44,874 bases of DNA from Candidatus Rokuibacteriota bacterium (lineage in GTDB: Bacteria; Methylomirabilota; Methylomirabilia; Rokubacteriales; CSP1-6): contig QHTB01000166.1 in assembly GCA_003220615.1 (NCBI GenBank), positions 1 to 44,874 of the forward strand, in the 5' to 3' direction. A program made the position numbers and the translations under genes. Below are positions 32,950-40,931 of the stretch, piece by piece. How positions within the stretch are numbered: position 1 is the stretch's first letter; every line of letters starts with the position of its first letter. The notes below the pieces were generated by a model that did no database searches, was not told where the DNA came from, and saw only the letters and a program-made list of their open reading frames with translations.

Positions 32950-33585
32950 CGTCGGCGGGATGAACTGAATGTCAGTGAGGTCCACCGGACGCAGTTGAAC
33001 ACCTATCGCGCGTCGGCTCATGGTTCCGTCTATGGTAACGTCGCAGCCCCATCGGCGGGGTGACAACTCGTTGCGCCTCTAGCCGGAGTAGGCAAATTTT
33101 TATCCTGTGCTGAGGGTTGGGCTCCTATCTCGGCCGTAGCGCGCGAGCTGGAGCAAGCTCGGGCGAAGGTCCCGCGGTGGATCTCGACGTCGTGAAGAAA
33201 TGGACCGGCCGGACTGCACGAGAAATGGTGAGCCATTCACACCGCGCGCCCGAGCTGGCGCTCGTCCACGCCGGGCTCGACTCGTGGTCCGGCCTCGGCG
33301 CGATCGTCGTCGGGATGCAGCGGCATGACGGGTGGCATTGCCGAGGCCCGGGGCGGGGAGTATCGTTGGCCTTTCCGTGAGCGCATCGCTGATGAAAGAA
33401 GGCGCGAGGGATGGATACGCTCATCACGCTCGCGACGGACTCTGGCGCTCCTGGTGCTGCGGGCGCCGTTTGTCATGCTCTTCGTCCGGACGTTCGTCCT
33501 GCTACCGTTCGCTCACTCCAGTCCCCGATCGTCGCGCGGGCGTCAGGTCCGAGTTGATAGTGCTCGCCTGGGAGAGGAGACAGCG
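32950..33585 (+). other. Stretch without a convincing gene
   Basis: No complete gene is supported over about 640 nt. A plus-strand segment within 33180-33320 reads DLDVVKKWTGRTAREMVSHS followed by HRAPELALVHAGLDSWSGLG and has protein-like composition, so it may be a gene remnant, but I cannot assign it. The rest shows only frame-shadow ORFs. Confidence 0.3.
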
Positions 33586-33950
33586 ATGTACAAGCACATC
33601 TTGATTCCCACCGACGGCTCTGCCCTGTCCGAGGAGGCGATCCGCCAGGGCGTCGCATTCGCAAAGTCGATCAACGCCATGAGCAATACCAGAAGGACTG
33701 CGAAGACCGGGCTGAACGCTATCTGGTATTCGCTCGGGAGATCGCCCGGTCTTCGGGGGTGCCGTGCGAGAGTGCCCACGTGGTGAACGATCACCCGTAC
33801 GAGGGCATCATCGATGCGGCCCGGACGAAGGGCTGTGACCTTATCTTCATGGCCTCGCATGGTCGCAAGGGCGTTGCGGCGCTCGTGCTTGGCAGCGAGA
33901 CGACCAAGGTCCTGACGCACAGCAAGATCCCGACCCTGGTCTGCCGTTAG
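33586..33950 (+). pseudogene. Universal stress protein (UspA family), internal deletion and frameshift
   Basis: ATG 33586 opens MYKHILIPTDGSALSEEAIR and QGVAFAKSINA, the start of a UspA domain. The next frame that makes sense (QYQKDCEDRAERYLVFAREI, ARSSGVPCESAHVVNDHPYE) is shifted, and the intervening part, about 25-30 residues of strand beta-2 and the following loop, is missing. The C-terminus is intact, including the ATP-site motif MASHGRKGVAALVLGSETTK and VLTHSKIPTLVCR. As it stands, the first frame ends at 33786 with an unrelated tail. A non-functional relic, probably from a single deletion. Confidence 0.75.
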
Positions 33951-33998
33951 TCGGGACGCCGCGAAGGAAGAAGAGACGGACTGATGGGAGACGCGCCA

Positions 33999-34484
33999 AT
34001 GAACTCAACGCGAACGAGGACGTTCAGCTCAGTACTGATAGCCGTCGCCTCCTGGGGGGCGAACAGTCACGCTTGGGCGCAGACCGCGCCGAGTCCATCG
34101 CTGTCGCCACCTGCAGCCGAAGGCGGAGGCGCCACGATCGCCGCGGTTGTGGTGGTCGTGGGTCTGCTCATGGTCATCGGTGTTGTCGTGAAGCTGTTCG
34201 ATCTCAAGCAGAGGCGGGAGTCGGAAGCGGTGCAACTCCAAGCCCAACTCTCCGACGCGCTCTTGCGTGAGACGACACTCGCCGGCCTGCCGTTGACACC
34301 GACGGTCCACGTTCCGGTGTGGAAGGGCACGCCGGCGACGATCGAGGTGGTGGGGCGAGTGCCGACTCCCGAGTTGAAGGACACGGTTCTCCGCATCGTG
34401 CGTGATGAGGCAGCGCGTATTCGCTCCGATATCCAGATCGAGGACCGTCTATCCGTCGTTCCGACCATGACACGCGCCGCGTAA
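33999..34484 (+). CDS. Membrane-anchored BON-like protein (copy 1)
   Basis: A 161-residue protein: signal-like N-terminus ending SHAWAQ, a Ser/Pro/Ala/Gly-rich linker, a membrane helix (TIAAVVVVVGLLMVIGVVVK), a charged helix (DLKQRRESEAVQLQAQLSDA), and a C-terminal domain whose pattern (TIEVVGRVPTPELKDTVLRI to SDIQIEDRLSVVP) resembles a BON domain, which often binds membranes or oligomerises. I chose ATG 33999 because GGAG lies 8 nt upstream and it aligns with the start of the paralogue at 43590; ATG 33984 is possible. It lies between the tRNA-Ser repeats. Function unknown. Confidence 0.7.
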   Translation: MNSTRTRTFSSVLIAVASWGANSHAWAQTAPSPSLSPPAAEGGGATIAAVVVVVGLLMVIGVVVKLFDLKQRRESEAVQLQAQLSDALLRETTLAGLPLTPTVHVPVWKGTPATIEVVGRVPTPELKDTVLRIVRDEAARIRSDIQIEDRLSVVPTMTRAA

Positions 34485-34816
34485 CGCCGGCCAGCCCTGG
34501 CGGGCCGTGCAGGAGGCGGGGTGGCGGGCGCTGAATACGTCGCTCGCGGAGGACTACGCGCTCATTGACGCCTCCGCGAATCGCGCATGGGTAGATGCCC
34601 AAGCGCGTCGGCGCGGTCGGCGGTCCTTCGACTTCGCGGCACCGAGCAGGGAACCTGCGACCGTAACGTCCTCAGGGTCAGTGATGAAGACATTCCATCG
34701 CCACTTCGAGCTCTCCGAGAACACCAGCAGAAAGCACCCGAAACGCGCCGACTCGGACAACGGGATTGACCGCGTCCGTTTGGGCAGATGTCGGCGGGTG
34801 GGGCCGCCCTGGGCGC
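34485..34816 (+). other. Stretch without a convincing gene
   Basis: One plus-strand frame (from 34507) reads MQEAGWRALNTSLAEDYALI, then DASANRAWVDAQARRRG before becoming random-like. It could be a fragment of a gene cut by the tRNA repeat, but no family is recognised. Nothing else is seen. Confidence 0.25.
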
Positions 34817-34875
34817 GACTTGAAATCCACCGGGGCGCAAGCCCCTTGGGGGTTCGAACCCCTCGCCCTCCGCCA
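34817..34875 (+). repeat. 59-nt direct repeat of the 3' part of tRNA-Ser(UGA), att-like
   Basis: This copies 31975-32033 (anticodon loop through CCA) with one mismatch, a C for T in the T loop. The 5' half of the tRNA is absent. Such 3'-end duplications normally mark the far end of elements integrated in a tRNA gene. No integrase gene is present between the copies. Confidence 0.9.
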
Positions 34876-34964
34876 CTTAATCAACTACTTGCCGCACCCT
34901 TGAACACCTGAAAAGGCGCGAATTGTGTCAAAACTGGGGCAGAACCTAAAGCGAGATCATCGGG

Positions 34965-35960
34965 TCACTCGATCACCTCGTCGGCTCGCAACAGGAGTGA
35001 CGGTGGGATGGTGAGTCCGAGCGCCTTCGCAGTCCTGTTGTTGATGACCAGCTCGAAGCGCGTTGCCTGTCGCAGCGGCAGCTCACTCGGCCGAACGCCA
35101 TCCAGGACTTTTGCGACCTGCTCAGCCGCGATCGTATAAATCTCGGATTGGGTCGCGCCGTAGGACATGAGACCGCCAGCGTCTACGAAGAAACGGAACG
35201 CATGCATCGTGGGCAAGTGGGCATTGATGGCGAAGTCGGCGAGCTGTCGAGGCCGAGGATGAGAGCTGAGAACGACGTCGGGATACACGAACAACGCGTC
35301 AGGGCGCTCCTTCGCGATCATCGTGAGCTCTGGCAGCAGCTCTTCGGCGGCTCCCACCGGAGCCACCTGCAATCGAATACCCAAACGCGGTGCAGCCTCC
35401 TGGGTCAGCTTCAACGCGTTGGGAGCAGCTTCAGGGTCATGAAGAAACATCACCCGCGAGGCCTTGGGGACCGCCTCCTTGAGGAGTTCGAGGCGCTTCG
35501 GGCTGAGCTCCGTCGTCATGCATGTGACACCGGTCAGATTTCCGCCGGGCCGAGCGAGGCGTGTGACGTGCTCGAACGGGTCGCACGAGTAGACGACCAG
35601 TGGTGTCGTCTTCACGGTTCCGGCGACGATTCGCGCCGCCCTGGTGCCCATGGTGAACAGAACGTCGACCGGAGCCTTCACGAGGTCAGCGGCTAACCCC
35701 GGCATCCGGTCGTATCGGCAATCTGCGAATCGCTGCTCGAAGATGAGGTTCTTCCCCTCGACGTAGCCTTGTTCCGCTAGGCGAGCCCGGAAAATATCGA
35801 AATGGGGGCGCCGAGGGCCGGGGCCACAGACCTCCAGCCAGCCGACGCGCGATATCCCGGCAGCCCTTTGCGCCTCGAGCAAGGTCGGTATGGCGAGCAG
35901 GCTTACGCCGAGAGCAAGAACCGCCACCCCGATCCGCATACCCGGTCCATTCATCTTCAT
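34965..35960 (-). CDS. PF04392-type ABC transporter substrate-binding protein
   Basis: A 331-residue periplasmic binding protein. It has a signal peptide (IGVAVLALGVSLLAIPTLLE), the family opening RVGWLEVCGPGP and FRARLAEQGYVEGKNLIFEQ, then VDVLFTMGTRAARIV, LARPGGNLTGVTCMTTELSP, KRLELLKEAVPKASRVMFLH, FFVDAGGLMSYGATQSEIYT and the C-terminal LGLTIPPSLLLRADEVIE. The family is often annotated as an amino-acid or purine-type importer; ligand unknown. No permease or ATPase genes adjoin it, so it is an orphan. It starts 90 nt from the second tRNA-Ser repeat and is flanked by decayed relatives. Confidence 0.88.
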   Translation of the reverse strand: MKMNGPGMRIGVAVLALGVSLLAIPTLLEAQRAAGISRVGWLEVCGPGPRRPHFDIFRARLAEQGYVEGKNLIFEQRFADCRYDRMPGLAADLVKAPVDVLFTMGTRAARIVAGTVKTTPLVVYSCDPFEHVTRLARPGGNLTGVTCMTTELSPKRLELLKEAVPKASRVMFLHDPEAAPNALKLTQEAAPRLGIRLQVAPVGAAEELLPELTMIAKERPDALFVYPDVVLSSHPRPRQLADFAINAHLPTMHAFRFFVDAGGLMSYGATQSEIYTIAAEQVAKVLDGVRPSELPLRQATRFELVINNRTAKALGLTIPPSLLLRADEVIE

Positions 35961-36019
35961 GGCATGTCCTCTGGGCCCGCTGCCGACTGCGTCCGGGTGG
36001 TGAGCGCCGCGCTCATGAC

Positions 36020-36081
36020 CTACTCGATAACAGTCTGCCGCACCGGGAGCGTGGCCGGATCGTCAGGCCGAGCGCGTTCGC
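36020..36081 (-). pseudogene. Second C-terminal remnant of a PF04392-type binding protein
   Basis: On the minus strand 36081-36058 encodes ANALGLTI and, after a frameshift of two bases, 36055-36020 encodes ATLPVRQTVIE and TAG. Together this matches the family ending (ALGLTIPPSLLLRADEVIE). The preceding sequence (36082-36282) is not recognisable. Short, so moderate confidence. Confidence 0.45.
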
Positions 36082-36288
36082 CTCGCAGACGTCGCCGCTG
36101 GTAACGGCGCTCTTTGGAAACACCGCTGCCGGCGATGACAACCTCCGGTGGCCGCGCGCGGAACCATCATCACGTCGGATACCAGGCGATCCGCTCGATG
36201 CGCCCGAGAATCTGCCGAAAGAGGGTCCCGGTCAAGTGACTGCCGGCAAGCTGACTCTCGGCAAGCTGGAGCAACCTACGAGAACCGA

Positions 36289-36312
36289 GGTTCGAACCCT
36301 CGCCCTCCGCCA
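36289..36312 (+). repeat. 24-nt third copy of the tRNA-Ser(UGA) 3' end
   Basis: GGTTCGAACCCTCGCCCTCC plus GCCA matches the T-arm and acceptor of the 34817 repeat with one base deleted. The following CTCAATCA also matches the CTTAATCA after the second copy. It is the most decayed of the three copies. Confidence 0.7.
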
Positions 36313-36381
36313 CTCAATCACCCGCGTCTCTCCCGTATCGCGCCGGCGCATACGCCAGGAAGATCTAGAAACCTATACCCC

Positions 36382-36410
36382 GCGAGATATATCGCTGTGC
36401 GATGCATCGC
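36382..36410. promoter_or_regulatory. Two adjacent palindromes upstream of the acyltransferase-like gene
   Basis: GCGAGATATATCGC (36382-36395, near-perfect) and GCGATGCATCGC (36399-36410, perfect) lie 3 nt apart, about 50-80 nt before ATG 36461. Both have GCGA/TCGC arms, so they may be two operators for one dimeric repressor. No regulator gene is adjacent. Confidence 0.4.
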
Positions 36411-36460
36411 CCGTACACTCGTAGCTGGTGTAGTCCATTCGAGCGTGAGGAGATGGCGAC

Positions 36461-37687
36461 ATGACACCTGTCATCGGCTCGGCGATGGCAGAGGCTCGAA
36501 CGAAGACCGGTGCCGCGCGGCGAGCGCGGGACATCGCGCGTTCGGACACGGGCGCCCGGGGAACGGCGAGGACCGCCCGTGCTGGAGCGCGGGCCGCGAC
36601 CCTTCGTCTGGCAAAACCCCAGGCCGAGCGGATCGCCTACATCGACATGGCCCGCGGCCTCTTCCTCGTTCTCATGGCATCCACCCACGCCATGACGCTC
36701 GCCGGGATTCCGGCCACGAGTGCGCTCGGACGCTGGGGGCTCCCACGCGGATGGGCGTCGACCGGGCTCACGATGCTGTGTGGGTTCATGGTGGCGACGT
36801 TGTGCCGGCAGACGGTCGACCACGCGCGGGTCCGAGAGCGCGTCGTGCGTCGCGCGAAGCAGCTTCTCGCCATGATGTTCGCCTCCAACGTCGTCATGGT
36901 CACGATCAGGCACCTGGTGAGCCACGAGACGAAGCCGCTCTTCACGCTCGCCTGGTGGTGGCAATTCCTGGTCCTCGGAACCGAGTGGTCGATCTCCGGA
37001 ATCTTGCTCCCGATCGCGCTCTTTCTCCTGATCTCTCCGGCGCTCATCCGCGTGCTCGACGCCGGCCGGTCCCGGCTCCATGCCGTCATGATCGCCGCCG
37101 CCGTGACGCTGTGCACGGGCGCGGCATGGAGTGTCCGCGCCGTCGCGGGCGAGAGCCTGGTCCACCGCCACGTCCTCGACCTGCTGTTCGGCAGTGGGCT
37201 CGGCGGGTTCCCCGTCGTGCCGATCGTCTCCTCGGGAGCACTCGGCTTCCTCGTCGGAAGATTGTGGCAGCCCCTGCGCGATCGCTTCGACACCCGGACG
37301 TGCCTGGCCATCGGTGTCTTCTTCGTCGCGGCGGGGCAAGTGACGAGTGTGGCACCCGCGGTCGTCGGCCCGCTGCTCACGCGGACCGTCGTCGATTTGA
37401 GTCACTTCTTGCTCATCATGGCGCTGGCTCTCGCGGTCACGCGATGGAGCTCTTCACGGCGGGCGCTGGGGTTCGTGTCGGCCCTGGGGAGCTGCAGCCT
37501 TCTGACCTTCTTGTTGCACAGGATCTTCGAGCAGGTCTTGAACCTCGGCCTGAAGCACTTCGATGTCTCGGGCGAGCTCGTCTACGCCGCGTGCCTGAGC
37601 GGGGGTGTGTTCGGCTCAGTCGCGGTGATCGTCCTCAGACGGCGGTTCGCCGCATGGAACCGCGCGCTCCGTGCGGTCTATCTGTAG
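36461..37687 (+). CDS. Acyltransferase/OpgC-like polytopic membrane protein
   Basis: A 408-residue protein. A basic, Ala/Arg-rich cytoplasmic N-terminus (about 55 residues) precedes RIAYIDMARGLFLVLMASTH, the pattern (R-x-x-x-I-D-x-x-R-G, then H) that opens acyltransferase-3 and OpgC-type membrane enzymes. About ten membrane helices follow, e.g. WASTGLTMLCGFMVATLCRQ and DLSHFLLIMALALAVTRW. GAGGAG precedes ATG 36461. It may transfer an acyl or succinyl group to a surface glycan, but the substrate is unknown. A truncated, frameshifted relative of its last third lies at 38269-38597. Confidence 0.7.
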   Translation: MTPVIGSAMAEARTKTGAARRARDIARSDTGARGTARTARAGARAATLRLAKPQAERIAYIDMARGLFLVLMASTHAMTLAGIPATSALGRWGLPRGWASTGLTMLCGFMVATLCRQTVDHARVRERVVRRAKQLLAMMFASNVVMVTIRHLVSHETKPLFTLAWWWQFLVLGTEWSISGILLPIALFLLISPALIRVLDAGRSRLHAVMIAAAVTLCTGAAWSVRAVAGESLVHRHVLDLLFGSGLGGFPVVPIVSSGALGFLVGRLWQPLRDRFDTRTCLAIGVFFVAAGQVTSVAPAVVGPLLTRTVVDLSHFLLIMALALAVTRWSSSRRALGFVSALGSCSLLTFLLHRIFEQVLNLGLKHFDVSGELVYAACLSGGVFGSVAVIVLRRRFAAWNRALRAVYL

Positions 37688-37797
37688 GTGCGTTGGCGAG
37701 CGGATAGAGCCTCAGGAAGCTCGCGCCGCTCCGACCGCGGCCGGAGCAACACCTCGCTAACCTGCCCTCCGCGAATGGCTGCGCGCGGCGCGAGTGC

Positions 37798-38058
37798 TTA
37801 AGCGCTCGCTGCGGCCGGTGGCTCGGGGCGCATGACTTTGCCGAGCGGCTTCCGTTCGGCGAAGTAACGACAGGCCCGCGTGTGTTGCAACACGCTCTCG
37901 GTGACGTCATGACGACACCGTGGGCATAGCCAGCGATCCGGGTCGGACGGCCGGCGACGCAACGTCAGGATCGGCCGTTCCCGCTCGCAGACGTCACAGA
38001 ACGCAACATGGTTACCGCAGCACAGGAAGAGGATCGCGCGCTCGTCAGAATCCAACAT
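37798..38058 (-). CDS. Small CPRC/HxxxC zinc-finger-like protein
   Basis: An 86-residue protein with several cysteine pairs: FLCCGNHVAFCDVCERER, then WLCPRCRHDVTESVLQHTRA and Cys. The second group (CPRC, 10 residues, HxxxC) repeats the arrangement in the ORF at 3187-3381. It probably binds one or two zinc ions. No clear ribosome site precedes ATG 38058. It sits between the acyltransferase-like gene and its broken copy, on the opposite strand. Function unknown. Confidence 0.55.
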   Translation of the reverse strand: MLDSDERAILFLCCGNHVAFCDVCERERPILTLRRRPSDPDRWLCPRCRHDVTESVLQHTRACRYFAERKPLGKVMRPEPPAAASA

Positions 38059-38268
38059 GGGCCGTCATCATCGATGTTGTGGCTACGAGAAGTCAATAAA
38101 TTAGAGCGCCGTGGTAGGACGCCGAGGCCGTGTGAACGACCGGTCAGCCGCTGTGTTCGATGGCGCGCGATTTTCTCCATGAAATCCGATAACTACGACG
38201 GACGCACTACCCTAGAACGAACGATCTAGAAACATAGATCTGGCGACGTATGGTCGGATCCGCTCCCC

Positions 38269-38597
38269 ATGATCCTGGCCCCGTTCGTGGCCCGGACCCT
38301 CATGGACGTGAGCCACCTGCTGCTCATCCTCATGCTCGCCATCGTGATCACTCAGTGGGAGCCCTCACAGCGTGGGCTGCGCTTCATTCCTGTCCTGGGC
38401 CGTTCAGTCTGCTGACGTCCCTGGCTCATCGCGTCGTCGAGCAGACGTTGGCCCTGGGCCTCAGGCCCTTCCACTTGCCGGGTGAGCTCGTGTACGCGGC
38501 CTGCCTCGGCGGAGGCGTGTTCGGTTCGCTCGCGTTCATCCTCTTGCGACGCAGGTTCGCAGGCTACGATCGGGTGCTTCGAGCCGTCTACCTGTAG
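38269..38597 (+). pseudogene. Truncated, frameshifted copy of the acyltransferase-like membrane protein
   Basis: From 38269 the frame reads MILAPFVARTLMDVSHLLLI to FIPVLGRSVC and a stop; from about 38400 the next frame continues FSLLTSLAHRVVEQTLALGL, PFHLPGELVYAACLGGGVFG and ends RRRFAGYDRVLRAVYL. The intact gene's last 115 residues match throughout (LLTRTVVDLSHFLLI, DVSGELVYAACLSGGVFG, RRRFAAWNRALRAVYL). One base is missing near 38400 and the first two thirds of the gene are absent. Confidence 0.85.
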
Positions 38598-38632
38598 GCC
38601 GAGCCTGTAGGCGCCGAGCGCGGAGCTCAGCG

Positions 38633-39301
38633 TCAGCGAGCCGTCAGCGGGGCGCCGCCCCAGCGCTCGCGGACGGCGAACTCGGCCACCGGCTTGCGCT
38701 TCAGCCTGGTCAAGGCCTTGACGGGTCGGCCGAGCGGCATGATGGCCGCCACCGCGACGTGACGGGGAATGCCCAGCAGCGCCTGAAGCTTCGGCTCCTC
38801 GGCAACAGCCAGGGTCGTGATCGTGCCCGCGAAGCCCTCGTGACGTGCGGCCAGCAGGATGTTCCAGACGAAGGGATAGATCGACGCGCCGCTGATGACC
38901 CCGACTCGCTGAAGGTGCTGATCCGTCGAGGCGACCACCTTGAGGTCCACGCAGACGACGAGAACGACGGCCGCCTTGAGCACCGGCTCGGTGAGCCGGC
39001 TGGGTGTGGGCGTCTTCTCGATCGTCGCCGCGTCCACCGACGGCGGGTCGATCGTGTTCCACGGGCTGTCGCCGGCCGCGACCTGGGCCGCGTACCGCTT
39101 GGCGGCTGGCGCGGTCAGCGCCGCGAGCGCCTCTCGGGTGGCGCGCTCACGCACGACGATCACCCGCCAGCCCTGGCGGTTGCCGCCGCTCGGCGCGAAT
39201 CGCGCGCGGTCGAGGATGTTGAACAGCGTGGCGTCGGGCAGCGGCTCGTCGGTGAACTCACGGGCGGCGAACGTCGTCCGCATGACGTCGAAAAGCTCCA
39301 T
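38633..39301 (-). CDS. Nitroreductase-family FMN oxidoreductase
   Basis: A 222-residue protein. The opening MELFDVMRTTFAAREFTDEP and ILDRARFAPSGGNRQGWRVI is the FMN-binding N-terminus of the nitroreductase family, and the C-terminal half has NILLAARHEGFAGTITTLAV and AIMPLGRP. It uses NAD(P)H to reduce nitro groups, quinones or enones; the physiological substrate is unknown. It is divergent from the ABC importer operon, with about 100 nt between them. Confidence 0.85.
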   Translation of the reverse strand: MELFDVMRTTFAAREFTDEPLPDATLFNILDRARFAPSGGNRQGWRVIVVRERATREALAALTAPAAKRYAAQVAAGDSPWNTIDPPSVDAATIEKTPTPSRLTEPVLKAAVVLVVCVDLKVVASTDQHLQRVGVISGASIYPFVWNILLAARHEGFAGTITTLAVAEEPKLQALLGIPRHVAVAAIMPLGRPVKALTRLKRKPVAEFAVRERWGGAPLTAR

Positions 39302-39407
39302 GATCCCCTCCCTGGCGGGCTCGCCCGAAGATACACCGTTGGGCTATGATCGCGGCGGGCGACGCCGTGAACCCATGAGGCACCGTGAAGCGATGAGGAG
39401 GAGTGCG

Positions 39408-40925
39408 ATGAGGGGCTGGGTGCGGCTCGTAGCCCTGGCGATCGTCGTGGTGGCGGCGCTGCCGGCCGCGGCGGTGGTGCAAGTGCGGGGCGGCACGATC
39501 AGGGTCGGTATGGACGCCGACACGACCACGATGGACCCGCATCGCTCGACGGCGGCGGTGGATCGGCAGGTCTACAACAACGTCTACAGCAAGCTCGTCG
39601 ACATCGATGCCCGGTTCGGCATCGTGCCGCAGCTCGCGCAGACGTGGGAGATCAAGGGCGGCGGCCTCGTGTACGTCTTCAAGCTGCGCCGTGGCGTGAA
39701 ATTCCACGACGGCACCGAGTTCAACGCCGACATCGTGAAGTGGAATTTCGATCGCATGCGCGACCCCGAGCTGGCCTCGCCGCGGCGAAGCGAGATCGCT
39801 CCGGTCAAGGACGTCAAGGTCCTCGATCCCTTCACGGTCGAGATAACGCTTTCCAGCCCGTTCGCTCCCCTGTTGTCGGTATTGACCGATCGCGCCGGGA
39901 TGATGGTCTCGCGGGCCGCCGTCGAGAAGTACAAGGACGATTTCGCCCGCAACCCGGTCGGCACGGGCCCCTTCCGCTTCGTCGAGTGGGTGAAGGACGA
40001 CCATCTCACGCTCAAGCGGTTCGACGGGTACTGGGAAGCTGGACTTCCGCATCTCGACGAGGTCGTGTACCGGCCGATCCCGGACTCGTCGGTGCGTTTC
40101 ACGGCGATGCGAACGGGCCAGATCGACATCATGCATCAGATCCATCCCAAGGACGTCGCCACGGCCAAGACCGAGCGCGGGATGAAGGTGTCGGAGATCG
40201 CGAGCCTCTGGTGGCAAGGCATCCACCTCAACAATCAGGTCGCGCCGTTCACCAACAAGACCATTCGCCAGGCCGTGTGGTACGCCGTCGACCGGAGCGT
40301 GATCCAGCGGGTGGCCTACTTCGGGTCGGGCGCGCCCGGCTGGGGCCCGTTCCCTCCGAGCATGTGGGCCCAGGACCGCGACTTCACCGACTGGAAGCGG
40401 GATCCGGCCAAGGTCAAGGCCAGGCTCGCCGAGGGCGGGATGCCGAACGGGTTCGCGTTCACGGTGAAGGGCTGGAACCAGCCCACCCAGATTCAGGAGC
40501 TCCAGATCGTCCAGGCCGAGCTCAAGGAAGTCGGCGTCGACATGAAGATCGAGCTGCTCGAATTCGGCAAGCTCCTGGCCGACCTCAACAGTCACAACTT
40601 CGCCGCGCTCAGGATTGGCTGGTCGGGCCGGCCCGACCCCGACGGCAATGCCCACGTCTTCCTGCACAGCAAGGGCGGGCTCAACCGGGTGCGCTACAGC
40701 AATCCCAAGATGGACGAGTTGCTCGACCAGGCCCGGAGCGAGGGCGATCAAGCCAAGCGCAAAGCGTTGTACGCGCAGGTGACGCGGCTCGCCGCCGAGG
40801 ACGCTCCGTACATCTGGCTCCACCATGACGCCGAGGTGAAGGTGTGGAGCGAGCACGTCAAAGGGTTCGAGCACATCTCGGACGGCATGATGCGGTTCAA
40901 AGGGGTCTGGCTCGACAAGCGCTGA
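39408..40925 (+). CDS. Dipeptide/nickel-type ABC substrate-binding protein (SBP_bac_5)
   Basis: A 505-residue periplasmic protein. From ATG 39408 (GAGGAG seven nt upstream) it has a signal peptide (MRGWVRLVALAIVVVAALPA) and the family motifs IRVGMDADTTTMDPHRSTAA, KLRRGVKFHDGTEFNADIVK, NPVGTGPFRFVEWVKDD and IRQAVWYAVDRSVIQRVAYF. It should bind oligopeptides or similar solutes for the two permeases that follow. Earlier ATGs at 39375 and 39393 are possible. A TATGAT at 39345-39350 could be the -10 box, without a good -35. Confidence 0.93.
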   Translation: MRGWVRLVALAIVVVAALPAAAVVQVRGGTIRVGMDADTTTMDPHRSTAAVDRQVYNNVYSKLVDIDARFGIVPQLAQTWEIKGGGLVYVFKLRRGVKFHDGTEFNADIVKWNFDRMRDPELASPRRSEIAPVKDVKVLDPFTVEITLSSPFAPLLSVLTDRAGMMVSRAAVEKYKDDFARNPVGTGPFRFVEWVKDDHLTLKRFDGYWEAGLPHLDEVVYRPIPDSSVRFTAMRTGQIDIMHQIHPKDVATAKTERGMKVSEIASLWWQGIHLNNQVAPFTNKTIRQAVWYAVDRSVIQRVAYFGSGAPGWGPFPPSMWAQDRDFTDWKRDPAKVKARLAEGGMPNGFAFTVKGWNQPTQIQELQIVQAELKEVGVDMKIELLEFGKLLADLNSHNFAALRIGWSGRPDPDGNAHVFLHSKGGLNRVRYSNPKMDELLDQARSEGDQAKRKALYAQVTRLAAEDAPYIWLHHDAEVKVWSEHVKGFEHISDGMMRFKGVWLDKR

Positions 40926-40931
40926 ACGCGC

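Noticed and set aside
31945..36312. A complete genomic island with its own integrase
   Set aside because: The tRNA repeats are real, but no recombinase, excisionase or phage gene is present between them.
36148..37707. Alternative plus-strand frame over the acyltransferase-like gene
   Set aside because: The other frame has membrane helices, family motifs and a ribosome site; this one is Arg/Pro/Gly-rich noise.
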